Source of the DNA: Bacillota bacterium
Lineage (GTDB): Bacteria; Bacillota; Bacilli; Paenibacillales; NBRC-103111
Length of the DNA: 64,000 nucleotides
Direction: 5' to 3'
Assembly: GCA_023388055.1 (NCBI GenBank)
Contig: JAEWGW010000027.1
Span: 356,868 to 420,867, forward strand
The notes under the pieces: model-generated
The model's input: the letters and a program-made list of their open reading frames with translations, nothing else
Database searches by the model: none
What the model was told of the DNA's origin: nothing
In this document: positions 1-7,751 of the stretch, piece after piece
Numbering within the stretch: position 1 is the stretch's first letter
How the letters are laid out: every line of letters begins with the position of its first letter
Position numbers and translations under genes: made by a program

Positions 1-123
1 GGATACCGCATATGGTTCTGTCAGAATCCCAATTATGGAATTGAATTTACAAATATGCAACCTTGTAGAGGTTATATATGTCTACATACATATACCATAC
101 CCTTGAAAAGGTGCGTGATTTTC

Positions 124-900
124 ATGCGGAAGTTTACCATCGGTCTTATGTCAGGCGTAATCCTATCCTTCGCTACGGGGGCAATTGCTGCCAGCTCCGA
201 GGTAAAGGCCATTCTGTTTCCAAGCACTGTTCAGATTCATCAGGATAACCAAACGAAGGAGCTGACAGGCAACGGTGCGATATTGAACTACAACGACAGC
301 ATTTATATTCCCTTGCGTTCCTTTGCTGAACATACGGGCTCTACCGTTATGTATACCCCTCCCGGAGGGGATTCAGGGGTTTTGCCCCAGGTGGATATCT
401 ATTCTCCTCCGGCCGCATGGAAAACCCTTTGGATGGGAAAAGGGAACATGCCAACCACTCCCCTTACACTGCGGTTAGGAGAGGCACGTGAAGCTGATGC
501 TTCAGACGGCAAGGTGGTGGGGATTTATGGGCAGCTCTTCAATACGGGAGTGGATACGCTGCAAATTTCCGAAGCGGAGATTCATATCAAGATCGAAAGA
601 GTGGGGGTGGAGGGTCCGGAGCTGGTATGGACGGGGAAGCTTCCTTCCCCAGGCGCTGCATCTTCCGGAGAATGGATACCCGCCAGCAATGACAATATGG
701 TATGGGGCATTCAATCGCCGCTGCTCTATTGGGACAAAAAGGATCAGGCCGGGAATGCCGCCGCATCGGGCCAGTATCAGGTTTCCTTGACCAATCCGGC
801 AACCGTTAAGTATTCGGCAGTTAACTCCTCCCAGGAAGGCGAAGGCTCCCAAGTGCTTCAGCCCGATTTATCCAACACCATCATGATTTATTTTCCATAA
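124..900 (+). CDS. Secreted protein with copper-amine-oxidase-type stalk domain
   Basis: A 258-residue exported protein. Residues 1-22 form a signal peptide (MRKF, hydrophobic core, AIA cleavage site). Residues about 25-75 resemble the stalk domain (copper amine oxidase N-terminal-like) common in Paenibacillus wall proteins, including the segment SIYIPLRSFAEHTGSTV. The rest is a beta-rich region without a family I recognise. An upstream in-frame ATG at 55 exists, but the start at 124 puts the signal peptide at the N-terminus and has AAAGGTG upstream. It is probably monocistronic, followed by the hairpin terminator at 922-955. The function is unknown; an extracellular or wall-bound role is inferred from the signal peptide and the domain. 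Confidence 0.75.
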   Translation: MRKFTIGLMSGVILSFATGAIAASSEVKAILFPSTVQIHQDNQTKELTGNGAILNYNDSIYIPLRSFAEHTGSTVMYTPPGGDSGVLPQVDIYSPPAAWKTLWMGKGNMPTTPLTLRLGEAREADASDGKVVGIYGQLFNTGVDTLQISEAEIHIKIERVGVEGPELVWTGKLPSPGAASSGEWIPASNDNMVWGIQSPLLYWDKKDQAGNAAASGQYQVSLTNPATVKYSAVNSSQEGEGSQVLQPDLSNTIMIYFP

Positions 901-921
901 ACAATGTTTCATAGAAAAAAT

Positions 922-955
922 AACCCCTTTTCCGGTAGGAGGAAAAGGGGTTTTT
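922..955. terminator. Bidirectional intrinsic terminator
   Basis: AACCCCTTTTCC and GGAAAAGGGGTT form a 12-bp stem around a short loop. A T tract follows on the plus strand and another (TTATTTTTT) on the minus strand. It lies between two convergent genes and can serve both. Confidence 0.85.
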
Positions 956-975
956 GCCGTTTCGGGCGGAACGTA

Positions 976-1641
976 TTATCCCAAAACCAGCAGACCGAAG
1001 TCGCAGCTCCGGTGGAAATCGGGCTGGGCCGAGGTCACCGGGCTCCAGCTGCCGTAATGGGGAGAGGCGGTTTCGTCGCCGCATTTGTAGAAATTGCCGC
1101 CCATTTCCCAGCCGGGTCCAGGGCGGAAATCTGGAAACAGGCTGGTGAGCCACTCGAAGGGGATGGTGTAGTCCACCTGCCAGTATGGCTCAGGCGGATG
1201 GCCTTGTTCCTGCGGCAGGGATGCTCCGCTGACCTGTATGGCGAATCGGTAGAAGCCGTCCGGGTCAAGAAACTGCCGGTCATTCCGGTCTGAGCCGATT
1301 TGCAAAAGCAGTGTGCCCGCCGCATTCATCTCGAAGTTTATGTACCGGGGGTCACTGCCGGGACAGGGCTGCAGGAAAAATTCTACGCAGCTGTCCTTGT
1401 ATACAGGCTCGTTGTGCTGCCGCCATTCCGTCCGGGGGTTGGTTTCCCATACCCGGAACCCTATATGGAGGCCCGTTTTGGACTGCCACAAACGGACCTC
1501 TGTTTGGGGAACCGCGTTGTATGCCGGCCAAGGGACAACTCTCACCGGTAAGGGCGGAATTTGCTCCGGCAGCATCTGTTGAGGCACGGCTTGCGCCAGG
1601 GCGGGAATGGTATAAGACAATGACTTATGCTGCTGATCCAT
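976..1641 (-). CDS. Carbohydrate-binding family 9-like protein
   Basis: A 221-residue protein resembling the CBM9-like domain family: a single beta-sandwich with segments such as DSCVEFFLQP and YINFEMNAAGTLL that are typical of this group. It has no signal peptide, so a cytoplasmic location is inferred. It is the last gene of the rpiR-nagB-nagA operon: its ATG lies only 6 nt after the nagA stop, and its Shine-Dalgarno is weak and inside nagA, which suggests translational coupling. CBM9-like proteins of this length usually appear as stand-alone proteins of unknown role next to sugar catabolic genes. Binding of an amino sugar or oligosaccharide is possible but not shown by the sequence. Confidence 0.8.
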   Translation of the reverse strand: MDQQHKSLSYTIPALAQAVPQQMLPEQIPPLPVRVVPWPAYNAVPQTEVRLWQSKTGLHIGFRVWETNPRTEWRQHNEPVYKDSCVEFFLQPCPGSDPRYINFEMNAAGTLLLQIGSDRNDRQFLDPDGFYRFAIQVSGASLPQEQGHPPEPYWQVDYTIPFEWLTSLFPDFRPGPGWEMGGNFYKCGDETASPHYGSWSPVTSAQPDFHRSCDFGLLVLG

Positions 1642-1647
1642 CGTGTG

Positions 1648-2850
1648 CTAGACCAACCTTTCCAGCCGGCGTCCGTTCACCCATACGCCGGATAAGGCCA
1701 AATCCCGGTCCAGCCACAGCAAATCTGCTTGTTTGCCCTGGGCAATGCTGCCAGTGTCGTGGAAGATGCCCAGCTCCCGGGCGGGGTTGCCGCTGGCCGC
1801 TTTGCTGGCGTCGCGGAAGCTTAACCCGGCGGCGGTGACCGCATGGCGGAACGCGCCCAGCATCGTCAGCGTGCTGCCCGCCAGGGCGCCGCCCTCCTTC
1901 AGCCGGGCTACTCCGCCGTCCACCACCACATCCAGCTCACCCAGCTTATAGTCGCCGGCGGGAAGGCCGCAGGCCGACATGGAGTCGGTGACCAGCACCA
2001 AACCATCCGGACCCTTGGCCTGGGCCAGGAGGCGGATGCAGGTGTGGTGGACATGGTGCCCGTCGGCGATAACCTCCGCCTGAATCCGGCGGTCTGTCAT
2101 AACCGCGCCTACCGTACCCGGCTCCCGGTGATGCAGCCCCTTCATGGCGTTGAAGGTATGCACCGCATGGGTAAGCCCATGATCGGCCGCGGCGGTGATC
2201 TCGTCATAGGTGGCATCCGTGTGGCCGGCGGAGGCCACGATGCCGTGATCGGCCAGCCAGCCGATCAGCTCCAGGGCCCCCTCCCGTTCGGGGGCCAGGG
2301 TTACCACACGGATGAGGCCCGGATATTGGGCCTCCCAAGACTCCAGCCAATCCCGGCGGGGAGGCATAATATAGGCCGGGTTCTGGGCTCCGGGCCACTT
2401 GGGGCTGATGAACGGCCCCTCCAGATGGACACCGCCCAGCTTGGCGCCGGGCATGGGGCCGTTCCGGTAGGCCCAAGCCGCCTCCAGTACCCGGTTGATG
2501 CTCTCCCGGGAGGCCGTGACGGTGGTGGCCAGCATGGTGGTGGTCCCGTTCGAGGCATGGTGCACCGTAATATTATCGTAGGCAGAGGCTTCCGCATCCA
2601 TAAAGTCGCTGCCATGTCCGCCATGCACATGGAGGTCGATAAAACCCGGCACCACATAACCGCCGGCGGCTTCAATCACCATGGCAGAACCGGAGGCAAA
2701 GGGACTTTGGGCGAATTCCTCACGGGTACCAGCGAACTCAATCCGCTCTCCTTGAAAGCAGACGACGCCATCTTCAAGGACAGCCTCCTCTGTGATGACG
2801 GCCGCTCCTTGTATGACCGTACGGCCCATTTCAGGCTTATTGTTTGCCAT
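1648..2850 (-). CDS. nagA: N-acetylglucosamine-6-phosphate deacetylase
   Basis: A 400-residue amidohydrolase-fold enzyme that converts GlcNAc-6-phosphate to glucosamine-6-phosphate and acetate in the cytoplasm. Visible family marks are the metal-site region HVHGGHGSDFMD, HLEGPFISP with the metal-ligand Glu, the substrate-binding HTFNAMKGLHHREPG, the metal-ligand His in IADGHHVH, and the catalytic Asp in VTDSMSACG. I chose the ATG at 2850 because GGGAGG stands 7 nt upstream; an alternative at 2874 has no such site. The gene overlaps the end of nagB by 14 bp, so the two are translationally coupled. It feeds nagB, which deaminates its product. Confidence 0.95.
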   Translation of the reverse strand: MANNKPEMGRTVIQGAAVITEEAVLEDGVVCFQGERIEFAGTREEFAQSPFASGSAMVIEAAGGYVVPGFIDLHVHGGHGSDFMDAEASAYDNITVHHASNGTTTMLATTVTASRESINRVLEAAWAYRNGPMPGAKLGGVHLEGPFISPKWPGAQNPAYIMPPRRDWLESWEAQYPGLIRVVTLAPEREGALELIGWLADHGIVASAGHTDATYDEITAAADHGLTHAVHTFNAMKGLHHREPGTVGAVMTDRRIQAEVIADGHHVHHTCIRLLAQAKGPDGLVLVTDSMSACGLPAGDYKLGELDVVVDGGVARLKEGGALAGSTLTMLGAFRHAVTAAGLSFRDASKAASGNPARELGIFHDTGSIAQGKQADLLWLDRDLALSGVWVNGRRLERLV

Positions 2851-3574
2851 GAAAATACCTCCCGGCTTCCTCATCCAGCAGGACCACCAGATTGGGATGG
2901 GTTTGCAGGAGCGAAGCGGGGATTTCCGTCCGGATGGGGCCGGTTAAGGCCTCATGGACAATTTCCGCCTTGTCTTTTCCGCGGACCACCAGGAGGATCG
3001 TTTTGGCCTTCAGGATCATGCCGACTCCCATAGTCAAGGCATGGGTGGGCACCTGCTCGATGGAATCGAAGAACCGGGCGTTGGCCTGGCGGGTGGATTC
3101 CCGCAGCTTCACCACATGGGTGCCGCTGTTCAGAGACTGGTCCGGCTCATTGAAGCCGATGTGGCCGTTATGGCCGAGGCCCAGAATCTGCAGGTCAATC
3201 TGCTTGGCCTCCTCCAATAGAAGGTCATATCTGCGGCATTCCGCTTCCAAATCCGCTGCCGTACCGTTGGGGATGTGGCGTTGGGCTTCAGGCATATCAA
3301 TGTGGCGGAACAGATGCTGGTCCATATAGGCGTGGTAGCTTTCGGGATGGTCCAGAGGCAAACCCGCGTATTCATCCAGGTTGAAGGAGGTGGCCAGCTT
3401 GAAGCTGACCAGGCCTTTTTTGAAGCTGCTGACCAATTCCTCGTATATGCCGATGGGAGTGCTGCCTGTGGCCAGCCCCAGCACAGCTCTGGGATTAGTT
3501 TGAATCAGGCCGGTAATAATACCGGCCCCGGCAGCGTTAAGCTCTTGATTGGTGCGGAAGGTTAAAATGTTCAT
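2837..3574 (-). CDS. nagB: Glucosamine-6-phosphate deaminase
   Basis: A 245-residue cytoplasmic isomerase/deaminase that converts glucosamine-6-phosphate to fructose-6-phosphate and ammonia, the last step of amino-sugar breakdown before glycolysis. It shows the phosphate-binding LGLATGSTPIGIYEEL near residue 32, the catalytic Asp in FNLDEYAGL, and the catalytic loop LGLGHNGHIGFNEP. The length matches the compact Bacillus-type enzyme without the allosteric C-terminal extension of the E. coli form. It overlaps rpiR by 4 bp upstream and nagA by 14 bp downstream, so three genes form one tight operon. Confidence 0.97.
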   Translation of the reverse strand: MNILTFRTNQELNAAGAGIITGLIQTNPRAVLGLATGSTPIGIYEELVSSFKKGLVSFKLATSFNLDEYAGLPLDHPESYHAYMDQHLFRHIDMPEAQRHIPNGTAADLEAECRRYDLLLEEAKQIDLQILGLGHNGHIGFNEPDQSLNSGTHVVKLRESTRQANARFFDSIEQVPTHALTMGVGMILKAKTILLVVRGKDKAEIVHEALTGPIRTEIPASLLQTHPNLVVLLDEEAGRYFHGKQ

Positions 3575-4434
3575 AGGTAGGGTCCTTTCTCCCGGCGGTA
3601 TTTGTTGACCATTTGGAAGGAACGCTCCAAATGGGGCACATGCTCGTCAAACTGCCGGCTCAAGAGAGCCGTGAACAAAATGTCAATGATATGAAGCTGG
3701 GCGATCCGTGATGCCATATCTCCCCGGTGCATGCCTGATTCCAGGGATGAGGTGAATAGAGGGATGTCAGCCGCGGCGGCCAATGTGTTGGGCCCGTAAC
3801 GGGTCAGGGACACTGCTTTGGCCCCGCCTTCCTTGGCGCAGCGAACGGAGTCGATGATCTCCGGCGTTTCCCCCGAGTAGGAGACGGCAATTACCAGATC
3901 GCCCGGTCCCAGGTTGGAGGCGGAGGTAATCTGCATATGGGGGTCCGTAAAGCACTGGGCCCGTTTCCCGATGCGGATCAGCTTTTGGGCAAAATCGGCG
4001 GCCACAATCCCCGAGGTGGCGACTCCGTACAGATCGATCCGCTCGGCGGCCTGCAGCAGCTCCAGTACGGCCTCCAGCTGGCGGTAGTCCACCAGGCGGG
4101 TGGTGTCGGAGATGGAGTGGATGTGATTGGCCTCTATGGCGGAGACGATGCCGGGAAGGCTGTTGCCGGCCACAATGTCCTGGTAGGTCTCCGGCAGAGG
4201 CTTCATGGCCAGCTCGGCGGCAATTTTCATTTTCAGGTCGGCAAAGCCGTTGGTCTGGATCAGCTTGCAGAACCGGGAGATGGAGGCGGTGCTGGCATTG
4301 GCGGCTTCGGAGAGCTCCTTGATGCCCATACGGATCATCAGCTCCGGCTGCTCCAGAATAAAAGTGGCGATTTCCCGGTCCTTGGGGTTAAGCTCCGATA
4401 ATCGCTCTTGAATCGAATGCAAGATGCCGCTCAT
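3571..4434 (-). CDS. RpiR/MurR-family transcriptional regulator of the nag operon
   Basis: A 287-residue regulator with an N-terminal RpiR-type helix-turn-helix (residues about 1-78, including the stretch TASISRFCKLIQTNGF) and a C-terminal SIS sugar-phosphate-binding domain (about 105-245, with IDLYGVATSGIVAADF and VIAVSYSGETPEIID). The family senses phosphosugars; with nagB and nagA directly downstream, GlcNAc-6-P or GlcN-6-P is the probable ligand (inference). It is the first gene of the operon, 4 bp overlapping nagB, and so is likely autoregulated. The start has GAGGG 5 nt upstream and no better in-frame alternative. Confidence 0.92.
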   Translation of the reverse strand: MSGILHSIQERLSELNPKDREIATFILEQPELMIRMGIKELSEAANASTASISRFCKLIQTNGFADLKMKIAAELAMKPLPETYQDIVAGNSLPGIVSAIEANHIHSISDTTRLVDYRQLEAVLELLQAAERIDLYGVATSGIVAADFAQKLIRIGKRAQCFTDPHMQITSASNLGPGDLVIAVSYSGETPEIIDSVRCAKEGGAKAVSLTRYGPNTLAAAADIPLFTSSLESGMHRGDMASRIAQLHIIDILFTALLSRQFDEHVPHLERSFQMVNKYRREKGPYL

Positions 4435-4454
4435 AAGCTTCCCTCACGTTTGTG

Positions 4455-4484
4455 AAAATATATTTACGAAAAGTACATATTTTT
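4455..4484. promoter_or_regulatory. Candidate RpiR operator (inverted repeat)
   Basis: AAAATATATTTAC (4455-4467) and GTACATATTTTT (4473-4484) form an imperfect inverted repeat in the 5' untranslated region, about 20 nt before the regulator start and just downstream of the promoter. Position and symmetry suit an autoregulatory operator; there is no other support. Confidence 0.3.
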
Positions 4485-4505
4485 AAGAAAATAATTTACA
4501 TCCTT

Positions 4506-4534
4506 ATCATAGCAAATAACCCGCCTTCCCGCAA
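4506..4534 (-). promoter_or_regulatory. Sigma-A-type promoter of the nag operon
   Basis: On the minus strand TTGCGG (-35, 4529-4534) is separated by exactly 17 bp from TATGAT (-10, 4506-4511). It drives rpiR-nagB-nagA and the CBM9-like gene. Confidence 0.6.
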
Positions 4535-4593
4535 TATGCTTCCGAGCCTGCGCGGCAGGTCAGAGTTGCGGGGAGCAGGTTTTATTATAGAGA

Positions 4594-5955
4594 TTAATAG
4601 TAGCTTTTCGCAGGCCTCAACATGTTTTCGTCAATAATCAGCTCCTGTTTAAACAGATCTTCATGTATGGAGGAATTCAGCACGCAATTACGATTTTTTT
4701 TGACCAATTGGTCAGCAATCCAAAGTCCCAGGCCGCGATGATCTCCTTTGGTGGACCATCCCTTTTCTTTCATTTGCCGCAATGGAACAGAACCTCCAAA
4801 ATGGTTTTCAATACTGATTCTTACCTCGCCCTTCAAACTGACCAGTTCCAGCCTGACTCGCTTGTCCATGCTCTCCATGGCCGCTTCAATGGCATTATCC
4901 AATAAAATCCCCACTGCTTCACATAGATCGCTGATTCGCATTTTGATTTCATGAACAGGATAGGGAACCTTCACGGAAACTTCAACATCGTTTTCCTCAG
5001 CTTTTTTCAGTTTGGAGGACACAATGGCACCCAACCCGGCATTTTTAATATTCAGCAGGCTTGGCATTCCGGTATGATGATGATTGTTTTGGCCGATGAT
5101 TTCCTCCAAGTAACGGTTTAATTCATCCGTTTCTCCGTGGCTTGCATAACCATAAATGACTGCGAGGGAGTTGTCATAATTATGCTTTACTCTACGCAAA
5201 TCTCCTGCAAGCATTTCAAGTGTGAAATTATAAAATTTTTCCAGCTCTAGCTCCTGCTCAAAACGGTCCGTTCGCAGCACCCGCATGGTGAAAAACAGCA
5301 TAAAGAGAAAATAAAACACAATCATGAATAAAAAAACTGCTGAGGCGAGGATATCCTTCTTTCCGGTTAAGAGTTCCCACTTATCATGCGTTCGGACAAA
5401 CGTCCACAACATAATTGCCATAAAGAAAAGATTAACAAGGAAAAAAGCCAGATACTTATTTCGAATATTACCTGAAAACCGGACAACAGGTTTTATGATC
5501 CAAATCACATAATAAATGATGCATGTGATTAGTAAATTCAAAGTACTGCCTACAATCATGGGGACAACTTCCACAACTGTACTGGTGCTAAGCAATTTAA
5601 TGTTAAGCAAATTAAAGATGAACTGCAGGACCAATGCCGAGCCGGTATTAAAAATATAAAAAAAGAAAAACACAAAGAACATTTTTTTGTAACTGGTGCG
5701 AAATATTTTAACGGATACAAAAATGACAGAAAAACTACTGATAATGGCCGATACAGCTGATAGCATAAATAAGGTGTCTGGAAAAATGATATAGGTCAGC
5801 AAAAAATCAGTTCCGAACAGGAGAGAGGCCAGAAGGGAAAATAAAAATATCCTGCCCCACTCCCGCTTGATGGGAAAAAGCACGGCAATCAGCAACACAA
5901 TAGACAAGCCGTCAAAAAAATTAATGATATACCTGGACAAAACTACCGCGGCCAT
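4594..5955 (-). CDS. Agr-like (AgrC/GHKL) membrane sensor histidine kinase
   Basis: A 453-residue sensor kinase. The first ~225 residues hold about six hydrophobic membrane helices, as in AgrC-type receptors. The H-box is RRVKHNYDNSLAVIYGYA, the N-box LLDNAIEAAMES and the G-box RGLGLWIADQL, placing it in the GHKL kinases that work with LytTR regulators. Its ATG overlaps the 3' end of the upstream regulator gene by 13 bp, so the two are translationally coupled. No AgrB protease or AgrD-like peptide gene was found beside it, so the signal is unknown. The base composition is more A/T-rich than the neighbouring nag genes. Confidence 0.88.
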   Translation of the reverse strand: MAAVVLSRYIINFFDGLSIVLLIAVLFPIKREWGRIFLFSLLASLLFGTDFLLTYIIFPDTLFMLSAVSAIISSFSVIFVSVKIFRTSYKKMFFVFFFFYIFNTGSALVLQFIFNLLNIKLLSTSTVVEVVPMIVGSTLNLLITCIIYYVIWIIKPVVRFSGNIRNKYLAFFLVNLFFMAIMLWTFVRTHDKWELLTGKKDILASAVFLFMIVFYFLFMLFFTMRVLRTDRFEQELELEKFYNFTLEMLAGDLRRVKHNYDNSLAVIYGYASHGETDELNRYLEEIIGQNNHHHTGMPSLLNIKNAGLGAIVSSKLKKAEENDVEVSVKVPYPVHEIKMRISDLCEAVGILLDNAIEAAMESMDKRVRLELVSLKGEVRISIENHFGGSVPLRQMKEKGWSTKGDHRGLGLWIADQLVKKNRNCVLNSSIHEDLFKQELIIDENMLRPAKSYY

Positions 5956-6683
5956 AGGTCTTTCAGCCCTTCCTTGTAGGCTCTCCCCATTCGGCGGATT
6001 TCTCCAGAGTGGAAAAGAATCTCCAACTTGTTGAAGTGCACTTCTTTAATTTGATTTATGTTGACCAAATAGCTTTTGTGGCAGCGGATAAAGGATTTTG
6101 TGTCCTGCAGGGAGCTTTCAAAAAACTCCAGAGATTGATAGCAGGTGATGTCACTATGAAGCGTATGAATAACGGATTTATTTCTAAACTTCTCAATGAA
6201 TATAATATCTGCTTTTTTGATGCGGTGAACGTTCGTACTGAACTTGATGGTGATGCAGTCGTCGAAGTGTGTGGCTGGAGAATAATTGTCCAAGTTGTGC
6301 CGGTGAATATCAACGATGCACTGCTTAAGCTTATTCCAGGATACAGGCTTGGGGAGAAAATCAAAGGGGCGGGTCTGAAAGGAATCCAGGATGTGGTTAT
6401 TGTGTTCCGTAATAAAAACGATGTAAGGCAAGGTGCTTTTGGCTCTGATTTGCTTTGCCAGATCAAGGCCAGTTTCAGGTGCGTTCAGATTAATATCCAG
6501 TAAAAATACATTGCCGGTTCCGGCGGCGATCAATTTGGCAACCTCAACGGGATGACCTGTAGAAAGAAGAATCTTCCCCGGTATAGAGCATTCCTCAAGG
6601 ATATCCTTCACCCAGCTGGCAATGAGCTGCAGATAGGTTTCATTGTCCTCGCATATGACAAATTCCAGCATAGATGTCACCAT
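5943..6683 (-). CDS. LytTR-family response regulator (AgrA-like)
   Basis: A 246-residue regulator with an N-terminal receiver domain (acidic residues in VICEDNETY, the phosphoacceptor Asp in FLLDINLNAPETGLDLA, the Lys in FDFLPKPV) and a C-terminal LytTR DNA-binding domain (about residues 145-243, with FIRCHKSYLVNINQI). I chose the ATG at 6683: it follows AAAGGAT at normal spacing and gives the length of AgrA; in-frame upstream extension to 7034 would run through the promoter region. It is divergent from, and probably controls, the exported-protein operon that starts at 6925. Confidence 0.88.
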   Translation of the reverse strand: MVTSMLEFVICEDNETYLQLIASWVKDILEECSIPGKILLSTGHPVEVAKLIAAGTGNVFLLDINLNAPETGLDLAKQIRAKSTLPYIVFITEHNNHILDSFQTRPFDFLPKPVSWNKLKQCIVDIHRHNLDNYSPATHFDDCITIKFSTNVHRIKKADIIFIEKFRNKSVIHTLHSDITCYQSLEFFESSLQDTKSFIRCHKSYLVNINQIKEVHFNKLEILFHSGEIRRMGRAYKEGLKDLWPR

Positions 6684-6924
6684 AACTATCCTTTTCTTGA
6701 TCACTATTATCCATATTGTAAATAATTTCCCGGGTGGATTCAATCGAATATTGGCGGGGGAAGTGACAAAGTACCTAATATTCATGCTCAACAGCAAATC
6801 ATGAAGATGTCCCGTCAAACATGCCTGTTGTACCGGATATATATATCGGATGATCCGCATTTGATATACTTTGGATGGCTCAGAGGGAATGCAAAAATAT
6901 CCAAACCAGGGAGAGATATCAACC

Positions 6925-7710
6925 ATGATGAAGGAAAAGAAAAGCAGTAAATGGATGGTTAAGGCAATAGGACTGGCATGCGCAACGGCCGTGCTGACCA
7001 CAGGGACAATGGCTTTTGCTGCGACAGGTTCCAAAAATGTGCAGGTGGTCTACAACAACATTAAATTGCTGGTGGATGGCGCGGCACACACACCGCGGGA
7101 CAGCGACGGTGTGGAGGTGGAGCCCTTTATTCTGAACGGTACTACCTACTTGCCGGTGCGTGCAGTAGCGGAAGCCTTCGGCAAGGAGGTGTCCTGGGAT
7201 TCCGGGACAGCGACAGTAGTCATTGGCGCAAGCGGGGCTGACTATCTGGACCAGATGGCTATGTACGGGTATGAGACAACAAATAAATTTAATGCGTTTA
7301 AAGCTTGGGAGAAGGGGAGAAAGGGAACAGACGGCATAGCTTATGACAGGGGGTTGGCATTTAATCTGGACTATTATAATGGGGGCGCTGTCAAAAGAAA
7401 CGACGGGGTCTGGGAAAGCTGGCAAACGGCGGAGTACTTATTAAGTGGCAATTATCAGCATTTTATGGCAAAGCTGGTATGTGCGGAACGGGCAACGAAT
7501 AATCAAAACGTGATTATAAAAATGTACGGAGATGACCAACTTCTTTACACCTCCCCCCCGCTTACCGGAGGAAGCAGACCGGCTGAGGTTGATTTCAGTG
7601 TGAAAAACGTCAAGGTTCTCAAAATTAGCTTGTCTGTACCCAATCTGGTTACTGATTACGGGAACCCGCAATCCATCATCGGTCTCACCAACGCACGTCT
7701 TACCAAATAG
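6925..7710 (+). CDS. Exported stalk-domain protein with NPCBM-like C-terminal domain
   Basis: A 261-residue secreted protein. A signal peptide occupies residues 1-34, ending near TMAFA|ATG. Residues about 38-90 form a copper-amine-oxidase-type stalk domain, with the segment TYLPVRAVAEAFGKEVSWDS. The C-terminal half (about 115-260, GLAFNLDYYN, VIIKMYGDDQLLY, VLKISLSVP) resembles NPCBM-type carbohydrate-binding domains. GGGAGAG precedes the ATG by about 9 nt. It is the first of three exported proteins in a row, divergent from the Agr-like two-component system. Binding to wall glycan is inferred. Confidence 0.8.
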   Translation: MMKEKKSSKWMVKAIGLACATAVLTTGTMAFAATGSKNVQVVYNNIKLLVDGAAHTPRDSDGVEVEPFILNGTTYLPVRAVAEAFGKEVSWDSGTATVVIGASGADYLDQMAMYGYETTNKFNAFKAWEKGRKGTDGIAYDRGLAFNLDYYNGGAVKRNDGVWESWQTAEYLLSGNYQHFMAKLVCAERATNNQNVIIKMYGDDQLLYTSPPLTGGSRPAEVDFSVKNVKVLKISLSVPNLVTDYGNPQSIIGLTNARLTK

Positions 7711-7751
7711 CTCCGCACAGGAACAACCATCAGAAAAGGGAGAGGTACATG

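Noticed and set aside
1843..3033. Long plus-strand frame opposite nagA/nagB
   Set aside because: Antisense shadow caused by GC-rich codons; nagA and nagB have full motifs, overlaps and ribosome sites.
6801..6940. Short frame starting MKMSRQTCLLYR as an AgrD-like peptide candidate
   Set aside because: No ribosome site, it runs over a -10-like TATACT and into the next gene, and lacks the AgrD pattern of amphipathic leader and charged tail.
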